From Periconia sp. R9002 (taxonomy: Eukaryota; Ascomycota; Dothideomycetes; Pleosporales; Periconiaceae), in NCBI GenBank assembly GCA_023627715.1, contig JAMAHW010000114.1:41937-105936 (forward strand): a stretch of 64,000 nucleotides of DNA. The letters run 5' to 3'. The notes under the pieces are model-generated. The model was not told the DNA's origin and ran no database searches. It saw only the letters and a program-made list of their open reading frames with translations. Positions 1 through 11,857 of this stretch are shown piece by piece (the first letter of the stretch is position 1; the number at the start of each line of letters is the position of its first letter). The position numbers and the translations under genes are program-made.

Positions 1-178
1 CGCCAGTAACCGTCTTGTCGTGACCAGTAAGTTCGTCCTTTAGCTGGAATTTAGAGCCTGCGCGTTGGAAGATGTCCACATTATTGTCGCGTGCGACAGC
101 GAGGGTTTGACGATCGGCGGAGAAGGAATGGTCGGCGATGGGATGGTGGAACAGGTGGTTGACTTCGGGGGGAGCCAT
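1..178 (-). CDS. arc40: Arp2/3 complex WD40 subunit ARPC1 (partial, N-terminus)
   Basis: These are the first 59 codons of the WD40 subunit of the Arp2/3 complex, which nucleates branched actin at endocytic patches and hyphal tips. The ATG is at 178 on the minus strand and the gene runs off the left edge of the window. The N-terminus MAPPEVNHLFHHPIADHSF and the following segments QTLAVARDNN and LTGHDKTVTG match the ARPC1 family as I know it; the last is the start of the first beta-propeller blade with its GH dipeptide. No intron is visible in this part. The rest of the propeller lies outside the window, so completeness cannot be judged. It is arranged head to head with the mS41 gene. Confidence 0.85.
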   Translation of the reverse strand, partial: MAPPEVNHLFHHPIADHSFSADRQTLAVARDNNVDIFQRAGSKFQLKDELTGHDKTVTG

Positions 179-519
179 TGTGTATACTTCGATGTTTACT
201 GGGTGGGAATTATGGGCCGAATCGCAATAGGAGACTCTCCACTATTGCGAGGTGTGAGATACGTAAGGTACAAAGTCACAAGGAGGGGTTCTGAGGATGA
301 TGATATGGCGGTAGCTGGGGTCTGTGCGCCTGCATCTTGGCACCTCCGTCCGAGAATTAAGTCTTCCCCGTCTTTTTACTGACTACCCAAGTGGTCGCTG
401 AACGTCTCTACATCCATCTTTGGCGCACGTCGCGCGTGATTGATCCCATTCTACGTGTACAATCCCCTATCCATGCAGTTTCTGGTGCAAAACTCATATT
501 TCCTCCAGTAATCGCCAAC
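179..519. promoter_or_regulatory. Divergent promoter interval between arc40 and mS41 genes
   Basis: This 341 bp gap separates two divergently transcribed housekeeping genes and must hold both promoters and 5' leaders. I see no clear TATA box or other named element in it. Confidence 0.5.
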
Positions 520-1236
520 ATGGTCCTGCGGAGGCCCCTTCTCAGCGCAACCTCAAACGTCGTCTTCGTGCCCAAAGTCTGCGTGCGCAACCTTCAGCAC
601 TCCATTCCAATCCGACCCGTACCCAAGCCTACACCATTTATTCCCGATCATACATCCTTCCTGAGCGCCATTGGCCGGGGTCTCTCCGCACACGCAGCCA
701 AGATTCCATCCTGGGAAGCTTTGTTCACGCTTTCTTCACATCAACTGAGGGAACTTGGCATCGAGCCCGCGAGGTCACGAAAATATCTACTGCAATGGCG
801 TGAGAAGTTTCGAAATGGCGAATACGGCATTGGCGGCGATTGTCAGCATGTTGCAGATGGTGTGGCCGAGTTGAAGATTGTGGAGGCACCTGTGGGCCAG
901 CATCCTCTACCGGGAATGCATGCTCGCTCCGCAATGTCTACCGCCACGCACGACCCTGGAACAAGAAAGGTCGTGGTCAATGTCCCCGCGGGCGCCGATG
1001 CACCGATTGAGTCGCTGGAAACAGTGAAGGGCGTAAATGGTGTTGTGGTGAAAGGAGCCAAGACCATCAAGGGCAGCTATATTGAGCCCATAAAGGGAAG
1101 CGGCGGTCTAAGAGCCCGGATACGCTTACAAGAGGGAATTTGGGAAGTCAAGAGGGGGCACAAGGTGGATGGTGGTGAGAGGAGGCAGGCAGAGGTCAGG
1201 GCAAAGCGGAGGGCAGCAGAAAACAAGGAGAGGTAG
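520..1236 (+). CDS. FYV4: Mitochondrial small ribosomal subunit protein mS41 (IGR motif)
   Basis: Intronless gene for a 238-residue mitoribosomal small-subunit protein of the mS41/Fyv4 family. The IGR domain spans about residues 46-106, with the naming tripeptide in FLSAIGRGLSAH (residues 51-53), then a helical part with LRELGIEPARSRKYLLQWRE and a Gly-rich end. The N-terminus MVLRRPLLSATSNVVF is Arg/Ser-rich and has no acidic residues, as expected for a mitochondrial presequence. The frame is open further upstream to 391 but only through a GTG; the ATG at 520 is the first in frame and puts the targeting peptide at the N-terminus. The C-terminal 30 residues are very basic (EVKRGHK, QAEVRAKRRAAENKER), fitting rRNA contact. 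Confidence 0.88.
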   Translation: MVLRRPLLSATSNVVFVPKVCVRNLQHSIPIRPVPKPTPFIPDHTSFLSAIGRGLSAHAAKIPSWEALFTLSSHQLRELGIEPARSRKYLLQWREKFRNGEYGIGGDCQHVADGVAELKIVEAPVGQHPLPGMHARSAMSTATHDPGTRKVVVNVPAGADAPIESLETVKGVNGVVVKGAKTIKGSYIEPIKGSGGLRARIRLQEGIWEVKRGHKVDGGERRQAEVRAKRRAAENKER

Positions 1237-1749
1237 GCTTGTCTAGCCTGGCAGGGAAATAGACACATGTATCATAACCGTGTTCAATTGTACACCATCA
1301 ACGTCCAAATAGCTGTATTGAAATATTGGGAATTTCTTGTATGAACGATTAGAAGGAGTACCTCAACAAAAACAAGATCCAAAAGTAAGAAACCAAAAAA
1401 GCCGTACCACCTTTGATATAAAATGTTAGGATATCATCGCGTGACAATGTGGAACATCATCGCTGAATTCACATAGTTCTTCTGCCACTGCATGGATTCA
1501 ATGCACATGATTGAGGGCGCAGACCCTCTGTTCAACCATCTGTAACATCATGAAATTACTGGAATGGTTTGGTACGTCTGCACGTTGACGCTATCAAGGA
1601 TACAAAAGTGGAGGGTCTATCATAAGTCGGATATCTAGGTATACAATTACAAACGAGAACGCAACGGCTGGACCGCAAAGATGGCGGGACGGATGTTACA
1701 AAGCGGGCACAAAAGAAAACTCCACACATTCAGAAGACACAAAACGCTC
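1237..1749. other. Convergent 3' intergenic region
   Basis: Holds the 3' ends of the mS41 gene (plus) and the Zn2Cys6 regulator (minus). AT-rich, with no open frame or repeat that I can support. Confidence 0.6.
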
Positions 1750-4456
1750 TCAGAAACCCGAAAACGCTTGTTGCGCAAACAGGTCGCCCACTGGTTGGTT
1801 GTTTACGTTACTGTTTGCGTTGGGCAGAGTCGCACCTCCATTGCCTCCCGCGTTCATCCCGCCGTCGTTGAGAAACCAGCTCCAGTCCTGGTCGATGTCC
1901 ATGGGCATGTTCTGCCAGGAGAAGTTGTTGGTAGGGAGGGGGAAGTTGCTGAGGGAGTCTTCGTTGATCTGTGTTCCTGTTGCACTACCGGCTTCGGCGG
2001 CGTTGGGTGTGTCTAATGCATTACCCCAGTTGTAGAAGCCATCGTATGATACGAAGGGGTCGCCGAAGCCCGAGTGTTGGCCTTGCGAAGGCGATGTTGT
2101 GGACGTAGCATTTGTGGATGGTGTTGCGAGACCAGGGTTGGACGTGGTGGACTGCGAGAAGAAATCCGCGCTGGATGCGGTATCCGATGCAGGCGTGAGC
2201 TGTGGGTTGGACGGGGTGGATGCAAAGCGCGCGGCTGCAACCTGCCTGGCCGCCATTTTCTCTGGCATGTCGTTGTAGGAAGCTGGTCTTCCGCCTCTCT
2301 GGATGGAGATGGTTCCGAAATAGGGAATGACGAATTCGACCTTTTCAGGTCCTGAGCATGCTGGATCGTGATGCATTTGCCCTGCTTGCTCAGCCTTGTA
2401 TTTCCCAAGCATCTTTTCGAGCACGTCTCCACTCTGCATGGCAACTTTTCCGCCCTTCTCCGAGGAAGCGCGTCGGAAGATGTCAATGGAAATCTCTATC
2501 AGACGAATGTCTTCTTCTTTCTCTTTCAACGAGACGTTAGAGTTTTGGGCCCCGTAGTTGAAAATCCCGAGCATAACCAAGACAGCCGAGGTGAACCCGA
2601 TGAAGTCGACAGCTTTGCATTCGAGAAGAGGTTGGCTGTTTCCTGTCCGGAGGGCTTGATAGAGTCGTAAGACCTCGCGAGACCCGGCCAAACAGGCGGT
2701 TCGAGAGTAACCGAAACGGCTATTTGTTTGCGACTTGAGCATGAAGGGCAAATGAAGGTGAACGCGGATCTGATTGTACACGACTTGGGTCATGATCTTT
2801 TCATGGATATCCGCTGCGTTGTTCTCGATGTCGGCGAGCAACTCTGAGTACTCAAGCCACTCCGGGTCGAGCTGTTTGTAAAGGTCTTCAAGTTCTTGAT
2901 CAATCTGAAGAGCCCAAGCAAACGATTGTTGGGCGACGCCTTGATTGCGGTCAATGACTTTGCCAGCAAGTGTACTGACACGGTTCATAAAGATCAAAGG
3001 GGCCATGTAAGATCCTTCCGTGCGAATGTCGGGAAGTGTAAGATCGCAGTGGACATCGAGAATGCCATACGGGAGGCCTAAGAGAAGGGAGAGAAAGCGG
3101 TCGCCGTGGTAAAGAGACCACCAGATAGATTCGTGAGCGGCCGAGTTTGTCCGCTTGCGGTGAAGACCCTGCAAAATGTTAACATCAAGAAGAACAAAAC
3201 AGTGGCATGCCGTACCATGAGCTGTGTATACATCAAGCCTTTCCTATACGCCAACCAAGCCCGACGCGGCTGGCCTACATCGGCGTACCATTTCGCTTTC
3301 AAGATTAGAAGTTCCATGCCCTCCAAAGTCGCAGCGTATTCATCGTCGGACAGTACCCACCGATCAACCGCTTCCAAATACTTTTCCACCTCCCGCTCGT
3401 CATCTAGACATATACCAACAGCAAGAACAACAGTCCCTAGAGCGGCGATGTTGGCATCCGTTATGGCTTTACTGGCGAATTGAGCCAGTGTTTCGTCCTG
3501 CGCCGTGCAAGTGCCACTGCATTTACGTCGCCATGTCATCCACCAATCGCTATTACTGTTTAATACTTTGCTAAGCTGAGGCTGGGGTGGAAGCATGGCG
3601 AGCAGAGCCTGCCGTGCTCTCTCCTTTTTCGCCATTTGATGTTGTGAAGAGCCTGCCATCACATCGTTTTCGTTCTGATAGGTCAAAGTGTAGCGCTTCT
3701 CTTCGACGGAAGCGGATTTCGGCGTTGAGCCTTTACTGTAGGGTTCCATTCTTGCCTTGATACGCTCTTCTGCGTCATTAAGCTAGGCAGTGTCAGTAAG
3801 GGATAAGGAGATGGTGTGAAAGGGGCAAAGTCATACAGCAGCCTCGAAGACAGACAGAATGGGAACATGGTGAGCCTGGTCAATATGTGACCTTTGAGCT
3901 TCCTGGATTACTGATGAAGAAGCTTTCGACGAAAGCGGCGTAGGCGGGAATGCATCTTTGCTGATGGGGTTCGGTGGTTTTGATGAGACGGAAGTGAGGT
4001 CGGATGTACTCCTTTCAGTCTTGTCTTCGAGCAGCGAATCGACAAGGGCTTCGAGCCGGGACACGCGCTCACGAAGATTCTTCCGATGATCAACTACGAC
4101 GTCTGGGTCGGCATGTTCTTGATCCACGCAGCGACTGCCCCGAGCGAAGCACTCGGAGCAAACATCTGGGTTGTCTGACGGAAATATGCATCTGATTTTG
4201 CGTCGACGGCCTGAAGGTGATCAGAGCATATTCAAAAACATATTATAAAGTGCATTGTGGATTGGTGAAGGAGGAAGATGTATCCGGGAGTGATTGGTAG
4301 GGGATAAAAATGGTGGTGATATTGGAGAAGAGTTTCAACATGTGCATGTATCGAGGAAGGTATGAAACTGTACAAACAAACAGACATACATTCAAAGCAA
4401 CTATGGGTTCCCTTGCGCATCTTTTTGCGCGTAGGCAGTGAGACTTCCTTGGGCAT
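1750..4456 (-). CDS. Zn(II)2Cys6 transcription factor with fungal-type middle homology region
   Basis: Four-exon gene (4456-4390, 4210-3837, 3782-3216, 3168-1750) for an 808-residue binuclear-cluster regulator. The splice at 4390/4210 rebuilds the zinc cluster: Cys20, 23, 30, 40, 43 and 50 give the exact CX2CX6CX9CX2CX6C spacing, preceded by the basic RKKMRKGTHS. A linker with a short coiled coil (NLRERVSRLEALVDSLLED) follows. The middle homology region is around the exon 3-4 junction, with AWLAYRKGLMYTQLMGLHRK and SIWWSLYHGDRFLSLLLG. The C-terminus is Ser/Thr/Asn-rich and ends in an acidic/aromatic stretch (MDIDQDWSWFLNDGG) that could be an activation domain. The ATG at 4456 is the first in frame. 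Targets cannot be inferred; it lies far from the metabolic cluster. The first intron (179 bp) is long for this genome. Confidence 0.9.
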
Positions 4457-5947
4457 CGCGACGTCCGAGCAACCCTTTGCTCCTCCTGAACGTCGATTAG
4501 TATCTAGCTGTTTACTGTTTCGTCCGGGAGAGTTCGCTTCCGCAATCCGAATCACAATCCAGCCAGGAGACGACTATTATCTGATTTAGGGATTTGCGCA
4601 AGAATGGGAGAGTAGGCAGAAAATCAGAATAGAGAAAGGTAAATTCAATCCGTAATGACCAGTGACCAGCGCGAAGAAAGAGGTCGCGGGACGGGTTATA
4701 AATTTCGTCCGGGTATCTTCGTCCGGGCTTATTCAGCGCAGCAGCATCCTTTGAGCTAAACGCGTGGAGACGGTGTAACAATTGCTCCGCGACGAAAAGG
4801 GGTTTACTGATTTGACGACAGGCGAGTTGCGGGTCTTCGAGCGATGATGACTTATTATGCACTGCAAGTTATAAGGGCGTAGACGCGCAGGCAGCGACGG
4901 CGTTGCGTGGCCTTGGGCGACTGGGGAAGTCGGGGTCTGTTCGTACATCCATGCCCACGCGCGAACCAACAAAAAATTACCCCGCAAGTGTGGTTTGTAC
5001 ATGAACAGTGCAGATGAACTTCATAGGTCGTTTATATGTGTGTACATACCTATGCAACTTGGTCGTGGACGTCACCTTATATGGTGCGCAGCTTTCTGGT
5101 GTCGATACCGTGAATGATTTGAATCAATCGTTTGCGATGGAGTACAACAAAGCTTCTATGTGGTCCGCAGCTGCCTGGTCACGTCAATATTGAAATCCAA
5201 TCATTGTACATGAAAAAAAGCAATTACTTACATTGATTCAACAGGTCATAGCCGCTCATCTAGTACAAAATCCACGCAGAGGTAAAAAACATGCGCTCTT
5301 CGAAACATCAAAATCAAGTCCAAACCTAGGAGAACGGTCCTGCTTCATAATGACGTGGATCATTGACAAAGCCTCAATCGCGCGCGAAACCACCGCTCCC
5401 AATTTCGATTCAGCCTCGATCCAAATCAATCCAAACAAGCGCAGTGACGTTTCCGGTCAAACCCGCGCTCTTCAAAAGAAAAACGCCCTGCATACCGTTC
5501 AACGAATCGCATATCCAGCGGTACGGTTCGGCTTCCATAGCTGCTGCATGGTGGCCTTATCGATAATTAATTAGCTGGAGCTGGAAAGCTATTTTTATGT
5601 GCTAGAGCTACGTTCGCATTTTTTGTGCCAGCACCATTCGTCATTCTGTGGGTCTCTCTCCGTGACGACCTCGCGTGCCCTTACATGGACATCGATCAAT
5701 CGTTGTGGAGCGAACAAACACTCAAGTTATGTAATTCGACGTGGTTACCTCATGCTGATCCACACACAATGGTTAGAAAAGAGGAATCAAACCAGATATA
5801 CATAGATTCCATCACCAATTCGTATTTTCCGCGCTCCAATTGAACCTCACGATACATCAATCGATCGCAATAAGAAAGCCAGACTCCGTACAGCAAAAAG
5901 CTCTACACAACACAACACCTCAAAAGTCACAGCCATTACCAACCACC
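4457..5947. other. Intergenic region upstream of the transcription factor
   Basis: About 1.5 kb between the regulator (minus) and the next plus-strand gene. It must contain both 5' regions. Short open frames occur on both strands but have no coding character. I see no repeat or RNA gene. Confidence 0.5.
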
Positions 5948-6704
5948 ATGGAAGAAACAAAATCACACCAACACCACCAACAACCCCAACCCTCTCTCCC
6001 CCCATCACCCCCTCCCTCACCTCCCCAACCACGCCAACGAACCACAACAACCCGTCTCAAAAAGCCTCACCACAATCACCAGCGCGATCCCTTCTTCGAC
6101 CTCCCCCCTCATCATCCACAACCCCATCCTCCTCTCCACCACCACAACCATCACAACCCCAACAACCCCTCCTAATCCGCGTACGTCACCCCCCTCCCTC
6201 CCCCCTTCTAACTTCTTCTCACACGCGCGTTGAAAGGTCATCATCACCCCGATCCTCTTCACATCCTTCCTCGTCTCGCTGTTCCTCGTCAACCGATCCG
6301 ATCGCATCCGGCGCATCCGGCGCTCCAACACATCCTCCTCTTCCCCCGGTACACCGACTTCGTCGTGGCCCTGGTCGTTGGCGTGGTGGATTGATCCGGA
6401 GCCGTATGGGGATGACGATGAGGACGACGTCGACGATGACGATGACGATGGGGTGTTGAGCGTGGATAAGAAGGAACAACAACGAGATACGCAAAGGTCC
6501 TCCTACGAGGAAGCGAAAAAGAAGAAGGCGAAGAAAACAAAATCATGGCACCTCCGCAAAAAAATCCGCAAAGTGTCCAAGCTAGAAATCGACGATGCGT
6601 TTGCGATGCGCGGGCGCGTCATTGTGGGTATGTTGGTCGTGTGGGCGGTGGTGGTTTATGGGGTTTGGAGGGTGGGGGTGTGGGTTGTTGGGGTGGTTTT
6701 GTGA
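5948..6704 (+). CDS. Small two-pass membrane protein, unrecognised; reading frames do not join cleanly
   Basis: The second exon is convincing: from an acceptor at 6236, codons 6237-6704 encode a hydrophobic segment (VIITPILFTSFLVSLFLV), an RSDRIRRIRRS loop, WWIDPEPYG, an Asp-rich run, a Lys-rich run, KIRKVSKLEIDDAFAMRG and a second hydrophobic segment at the C-terminus. A donor at 6181 (GTACGT) gives a 56 bp intron in the frame that reads QQPLLIR before the splice. Upstream, protein-like sequence lies in a different frame (PVSKSLTTITSAIP, then SPLIIHNPILLSTTTT), and the only good ATG (5948, MEETKSHQ) is in a third frame that stops at 6173. Either the sequence has two small indels, or the gene is decayed, or the first exon is something else. 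I do not recognise the function; the topology suggests a small organelle or ER membrane protein. Confidence 0.5.
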
Positions 6705-7444
6705 TTTTCGAGATGTGGGAAGGGAGGGTGGGTTGTTGTTTTTGTTAAGGATGAAGGGGGGTGTTTGGATGGGGTAGGTATAAAGGGGGTGGACTTTCAG
6801 GGAGAGGTTTTCGGGATGGGATATGGCTTAGAATAATGATTTATGAGTTATCTCGATGACCGACGGACTCGATGAAGTTCAATCACGGTTGTAACGTTGA
6901 AAAAGGTAGACATTGGTCACCTCGTTGCTTTCCCTCCATATATACATACATTGATACACAGAATCCCAAGCAACCAAATAATCAAAATCTAACATGCAAA
7001 CGAAACAGCATGCCGGACACCACAGTAAAAAAAAAGAAGGTGGGGTCCGGCCCATGGGGAAAAAACATTACAAATAGTTTAGAGAGCCATTAGTTGCGCA
7101 GAACATTTGAAAAAAAGAAGCATGTTCTGACAAAAGAACGGTGCTATGTAGAGTGGGGAGGAAGCAAAACATTGCCAAACATGGAAATATGCAGGACAAA
7201 AATGCAAAGCAAGCAAAGCAAAGAAAATGCACCACCACTCCCAAAATACAAATAACACCGATCCACCCGAGATGAAGTTGACGAAAATGTCGGGTATCAA
7301 CTATTAATCATACGGCATCCATATTGCCCTTAGAGAGCTCCTTGCGAGTCGACATCAGATTTCTTCCCTTCCGAGTCGACATGGTCCGGATGGGTAGTCA
7401 TCGCAATACCACCCTCTTGTTAGATGAATGAGGGTGGCAAGATC
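6705..7444. other. Convergent 3' intergenic region
   Basis: Between the small membrane protein gene (plus) and the LYAR-type gene (minus). G-rich just after 6704, then AT-rich. No supported feature. Confidence 0.55.
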
Positions 7445-9264
7445 CTAATCGAGTTGGCCGGCTTCCGGAGGCGCAAAAAAGAGCACAATTTCTCCGCGGT
7501 CATTGCGCTTCAGTCTCATGCTCTTCCACAATTCCTTCTCTTCCTCGGCTTTGGAGATGCCACGATCCCAAGCATCGGAGCGCTCCCGATGGTATCGTTT
7601 CAGAGTCTTGTTCACGCTCATGCCTCGTTCAGATTCGGGGCCTTTGTTTACAAAAGACATGAACAGATCAGCGCGGGCTTCGTAGTCTGTCTTCAGTGGC
7701 GCAACTTCTCCAGTAGGGCGAACAATAAGCTGGCCATTATTTTCGGACCCTGGCGAATAAGAGCGGGATGGGTGGTATTCAATGGCCTTCATTTGTTTGC
7801 GTTCGCGCGTAGGAGAGACAGATGAAGAGTACTGCCGGCGGCGACGACGTTCTCCATCACGTGGTTTGCGGCTATCCCGAGCAGAATCATCCCTTTTCTT
7901 GATCTTAGGTCGAATTTTCACCAAGGCATTGCTGGCCTTGCGTTCCTTGCGCTCTCGTTCCCGCCCTCGCTCCTTATCCTTCTTGGCCTCGGCCTTGCGC
8001 TCTTTCTCTTGAAAATCTTCGAAATTTTTCTGCGCGCGAACAAAAGCTTTGGATGCTCCCCCTTTGGCGCGTTTCATGGGGCTCAGTGGAGAGTCCTCCA
8101 TGTGGTCGCCAGAGTACTCGGGTGAAGGGGGAAATTCAGGGCGGGCAAGTAAGCGATTGAGCCCGCCGGTGAGACCAGAGTGAAGCATAGGAGGAGCGTC
8201 AGACATCATGACATCCCTCTCTTGTTGAGCATGGACTAGCGCCATGTCGAGTTCAGCGGGCGAGTTGCGCTTTCGCTTGCGTTCTTCTTTTCTTATGGTC
8301 GTGTCGATATCCTTGTCGCGAGACTTGGTTCTGTTGTGCTTGGATTTGGGAGCAGGGGTGACATAGTTCATGTTGTGTTCCTCTTCGCGCATGTTGTGTG
8401 ACGAGTGGAAGCGCTCACTTGTTGGCCGAACAGGGTCCGTTCCATAGGCAAAACCATTATGAGCAAAATCTTCATCATCTGCAACTTGGAAATTCATGAC
8501 ATCGACGGCGGGCTGGGTTTGCTCATCATATGCGGGCGGCTGGCTATCCTCAATCATACGTGATTCGTCCTGCATGTGAACACGAGGGGGATTCGGTGTC
8601 TCTGCGGTGTCAAGGAAGTCAAAGACATTGACGGGCGGCAAAGCAGCACGCTCTCCATATCCCAGAGCATTTGCAGCCGGTGGGGGTGTAGGGGCGCGCG
8701 GTGGAGCATCGACAATGGCGAGGGCGGCGGCGTCACCGTCGTGGGCATCTTCGACATAGGCATTCCGTGGGACGAGGGCATTGTCCTGTTGAGCACTATC
8801 CTTCTTCTGATGTTGCGGTTTTTTCTTTTCCTTGTAGAGTTTGCCTTGGTACCTATGGAGTGGGGGGGGAAATTTCGTTAGCTTGGACCGAGAAGATTTT
8901 GGGCGCAGGCAACACGGGCAGAGGGACGAGGTGAGGGGTGAAGACGCACTTTTGGTCCTCGCTGATGCATGAAGTATGACTTTTGTACGATGTACCGGTG
9001 AAATGGACCATGCAATCTAGACAGGTGAATGAAGCGCCGTAGCATTGATTGCGATGGCCATCCAACTTCTTCTTGGTGAGAACATCTCCACAGTTCTGTC
9101 GGACGGGTCAGTAGTGGTGACGATGGAAGCGATCAACAAAAGACGTCTGGTGTTGTTGCGGATGGTCGAATCGGGCAATATGCGTGAGCGAGGGGGAGAG
9201 TAAACACAAACACGCCCAAGATGGCAGAGCGGCAACAACGTACCTCGCACGAAAACGAGACCAT
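7445..9264 (-). CDS. LYAR-type C2HC zinc finger nucleolar protein
   Basis: Three exons (9264-9244, 9095-8950, 8852-7445) encode 524 residues. The short first exon, MVSFSCE, joins NCGDVLTKKKLDGHRNQC, giving the first zinc finger; CLDCMVHFTGTSYKSHTSC and SEDQKYQGKLYKEKK follow, which is the zf-LYAR signature at about residues 1-70. LYAR relatives act in the nucleolus in ribosome biogenesis. The rest is long and low in complexity: a Pro-rich linker, basic clusters (KEERKRKRNSPAE, ERGRERERKERKAS), an RRRRR stretch and SPTRERKQMK, consistent with nuclear localisation and nucleic-acid binding. A conserved-looking C-terminal block (MSVNKTLKRYHRER, WDRGISKAEEEKELWKSMRL) suggests a second domain. Both introns (148 and 97 bp) have consensus ends and keep phase. 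Confidence 0.87.
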
Positions 9265-9273
9265 GGCGAAGAA

Positions 9274-9300
9274 GATGCGATGCGATGCGATGCGATGCGA
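9274..9300. repeat. Pentanucleotide microsatellite (GATGC)5
   Basis: Five perfect copies of GATGC followed by GA, just 10 bp upstream of the LYAR-type start codon, thus in its probable 5' leader. Confidence 0.9.
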
Positions 9301-10620
9301 TTCGATAGGAAGCAGGACTGGCGGTGTAGACGGGTGGATACGCAGGATATGAACAAGAAGTCGGTGAGGATCAGAATAGGGCGACCATGGTGGGAATCGA
9401 AGGTGAAAAGTAGCGGGGGGTGATATCTGATGGGTTTCAGTTGAGCTCATCAAACACGTCGGATGCGCACCCTTGGCTTCCCTGACAACCACGGCGGGCG
9501 CTTGCCCCTTGCAGCCGGGGGATCCTAGGGCCTGCAGACAGACGACACCACTACGCCCGTGTCACGCCGTACCTAAATTTAATCACACGCTCAACATGCA
9601 TGCTTTTGCCAACTCCATCATACATGGCTGCGTGTACCAGATGGAGAGAGACATGTATGTACGGTTCACTGGTACAGTGCGTGTGCATGATGAGGACACC
9701 ACGCACGCGACAATGTCATGACCACGCCGCATCTACAACTCCTTTACATACACACCATGCACGTATGTGACTATGTTATGTACATGGTACACAATCATTA
9801 TACTTTTGAACCAAAGCCAGCATTCATTCACTCATTCATTCCAAGTACCTATCAACTCGCTCGGGCAATGTACATGCTACACTTGCATATGGAATACCCC
9901 AATCACTGTACCACAGCGAATAGATGCAAACTTTCTTCCATCTCCATCTTCCCCCCTCCCCCTCCACCCACACCCACCATCCTGACCCCCGGGCCCTTAA
10001 CCCCTGGAGGGCTGAGCGCGTGAGTCTTCATTTGCCGCCTCCAGTCCGGCACTAATCTTACACACACCACCTACTGGGTCCTACCCCATCGCCTACTGTA
10101 TTTGATTCTCAAGGCTCAAGGCCTCGTCTGAGACAACAAGGCGCATCTATGTGTGAAACATTTTGCCGTGACCTTCCTTGGGCACACTCATGCCCGCACC
10201 TTCGCCTTGACGCAGCTACAGTATTTGGATACTGCTCCATGCCATTCTCGCATGCTCGAGTACGGCGCTGCGCTACGCTGCGCTACGCTGGGCCGCTCTA
10301 CTCTGTACCTGCCTGTTGCTCCCCGCGAGGTTCGCGCGTCGGCAGCACGCCATTGCTTTTTCGTATACCCTCAGGGATCTATACTAAGACACCAGCATTC
10401 ACTACGCCTCCAACACTGCTCTTCAGCCGGCATTGCTGTTCACTCCACCTCCCGGCTTCCATGGGCAGCCAGATAAGGCGGCTGATTTGCGCCTTCAGCT
10501 TCCCCACGCTATACCATCGTGTCTAGTGTTGCAGTGCTCCCTGTGTTCTATCGTCTCCCTTTTCCTCTTCTTCCTTTTGCCTTTCTTTTCTTTTCTTATC
10601 AGCTCTTGCCATCTGCCGTA
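9301..10620. other. Intergenic region between LYAR-type and ERV2 genes
   Basis: About 1.3 kb upstream of the LYAR-type gene and downstream of ERV2. It contains C-rich low-complexity sequence near 9945-10015 and a 10 bp unit repeated around 10266-10290 (CGCTGCGCTA). No coding region supported. Confidence 0.5.
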
Positions 10621-11318
10621 TTATGCGCCTCCTTCACTCTTGCTCGTATCCTTCGTATCATCGTCTCCACACCCGCAATCGTATGCGTCCCCAATATTCT
10701 CGCAGTTGAATTCGGGCTTTTTGAGGCGCTTGTTAACTATATTGTGTACCATGCAGCCCCACATGGATGCTGCTGACCGCGAAGATACTTGGGGTGGGTA
10801 CTTGGCCAATACTTTGCCAAAATGCTCCGCACACTCTCCACTGGACACATGGTAAGTCTGTGATTATCCCTCATGGCGAGTAAAGCCGTATGCTAGTTAG
10901 CGTACCATGGATACAATCGCTGGAACAGGTGTACATAGGATCGGAGTGCTTCCTTCTCGTCTGGCGTGGGCTTCTCCGGGAAACGTGCGAAGGTCGTGTG
11001 CAGTACTTTCCATGCTGCTCGCCCAAGTTCCGCCCTACAAGACGAATGAAATGTCAGCTGCATCGTTCCCGTAAGTCATGCGCCCCTATTTGCTCCAAGA
11101 ACGTACTTGGCCGTAGCATTTCCCAGCCTGGGTGCAATTGCGTGTCCTGTCAACGAGGGGCCGTCGGCAACCTTGTTCGATGCGCCAGACTTCGCTTGCT
11201 CGATAGGGGGCAGCTGGGCCGGAGGTGCTCGGTGGCTCTCTAGTCGAACGAACAGGAACAGGGCGATGACGAGTAGAGCGAAGACGAGGAAGCGGCCTTT
11301 GATGCCAGGCGGTGCCAT
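10621..11318 (-). CDS. ERV2: FAD-linked sulfhydryl oxidase, ERV2-like (ER)
   Basis: Three exons (11318-11107, 11034-10906, 10840-10621) encode 186 residues, close to yeast Erv2. It oxidises thiols to disulfides with oxygen and FAD and passes them to protein disulfide isomerase in the ER lumen. Residues 8-25 form a signal anchor (FLVFALLVIALFLFVRL). The Erv domain follows: ELGRAAWKVLHTTFARFPEK, then the active-site CGEC (residues 114-117), which is created across the exon 2-3 splice, then MWGCMVHNIVNKRLKKPEFN with the FAD-contacting His/Asn and a further Cys. The tail DYDCGCGDD-type Cys pair (here AYDCGCGDDD) matches the shuttle Cys pair of Erv2. Introns are 72 and 65 bp. The N-terminal anchor favours Erv2 over mitochondrial Erv1. 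Confidence 0.93.
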
Positions 11319-11857
11319 GTTGGGTGCTGTGATGTGATGTGACGGTATCACCCCCAATGTGTTGCGATGAACTCGCTAGCGTCGTAAATGACAGGAAGGA
11401 ACAGTGGCTGAGTTACATGCCAGTCGGAAGTTGGAGATGATGTGCTTTGGTGGTGTACATCTCACGCCGCCAAGCCCTATTGTTCCGCTCGGTTATAGTT
11501 GCTATTCAAGCTGGGTGGTTCAACAATTGGGCATGTTGAACCGGACATGGATATTTGCGGTGGTTTGGCCAGCCGCCACACAAACACACAAACACGCAAA
11601 TGGACGGCGACACAACCGTCGCCAACCAGAGGGGAGTGGAGGCTGATGAAGTCATTTTAGAGCCTGCCGGTACCGCCCGCTGATACCCGCCGATATCGCT
11701 ACTCGTCATCATGCACACACCGTCCGAAGCCTCAAATTAACTTTGACTGCTAACTGATGACTGAGCCGCTATTTTCTTTCCTTCTCTTCGTGTGCGTGTA
11801 CAATCGCTGGTAGATTCTGTAACACAACCACCCTCAACAATCCCAACTCCTCTCATC
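11319..11857. promoter_or_regulatory. Divergent promoter interval, ERV2 and aminotransferase
   Basis: The 539 bp gap separates two divergent genes. No TATA box is obvious. No coding region supported. Confidence 0.45.
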
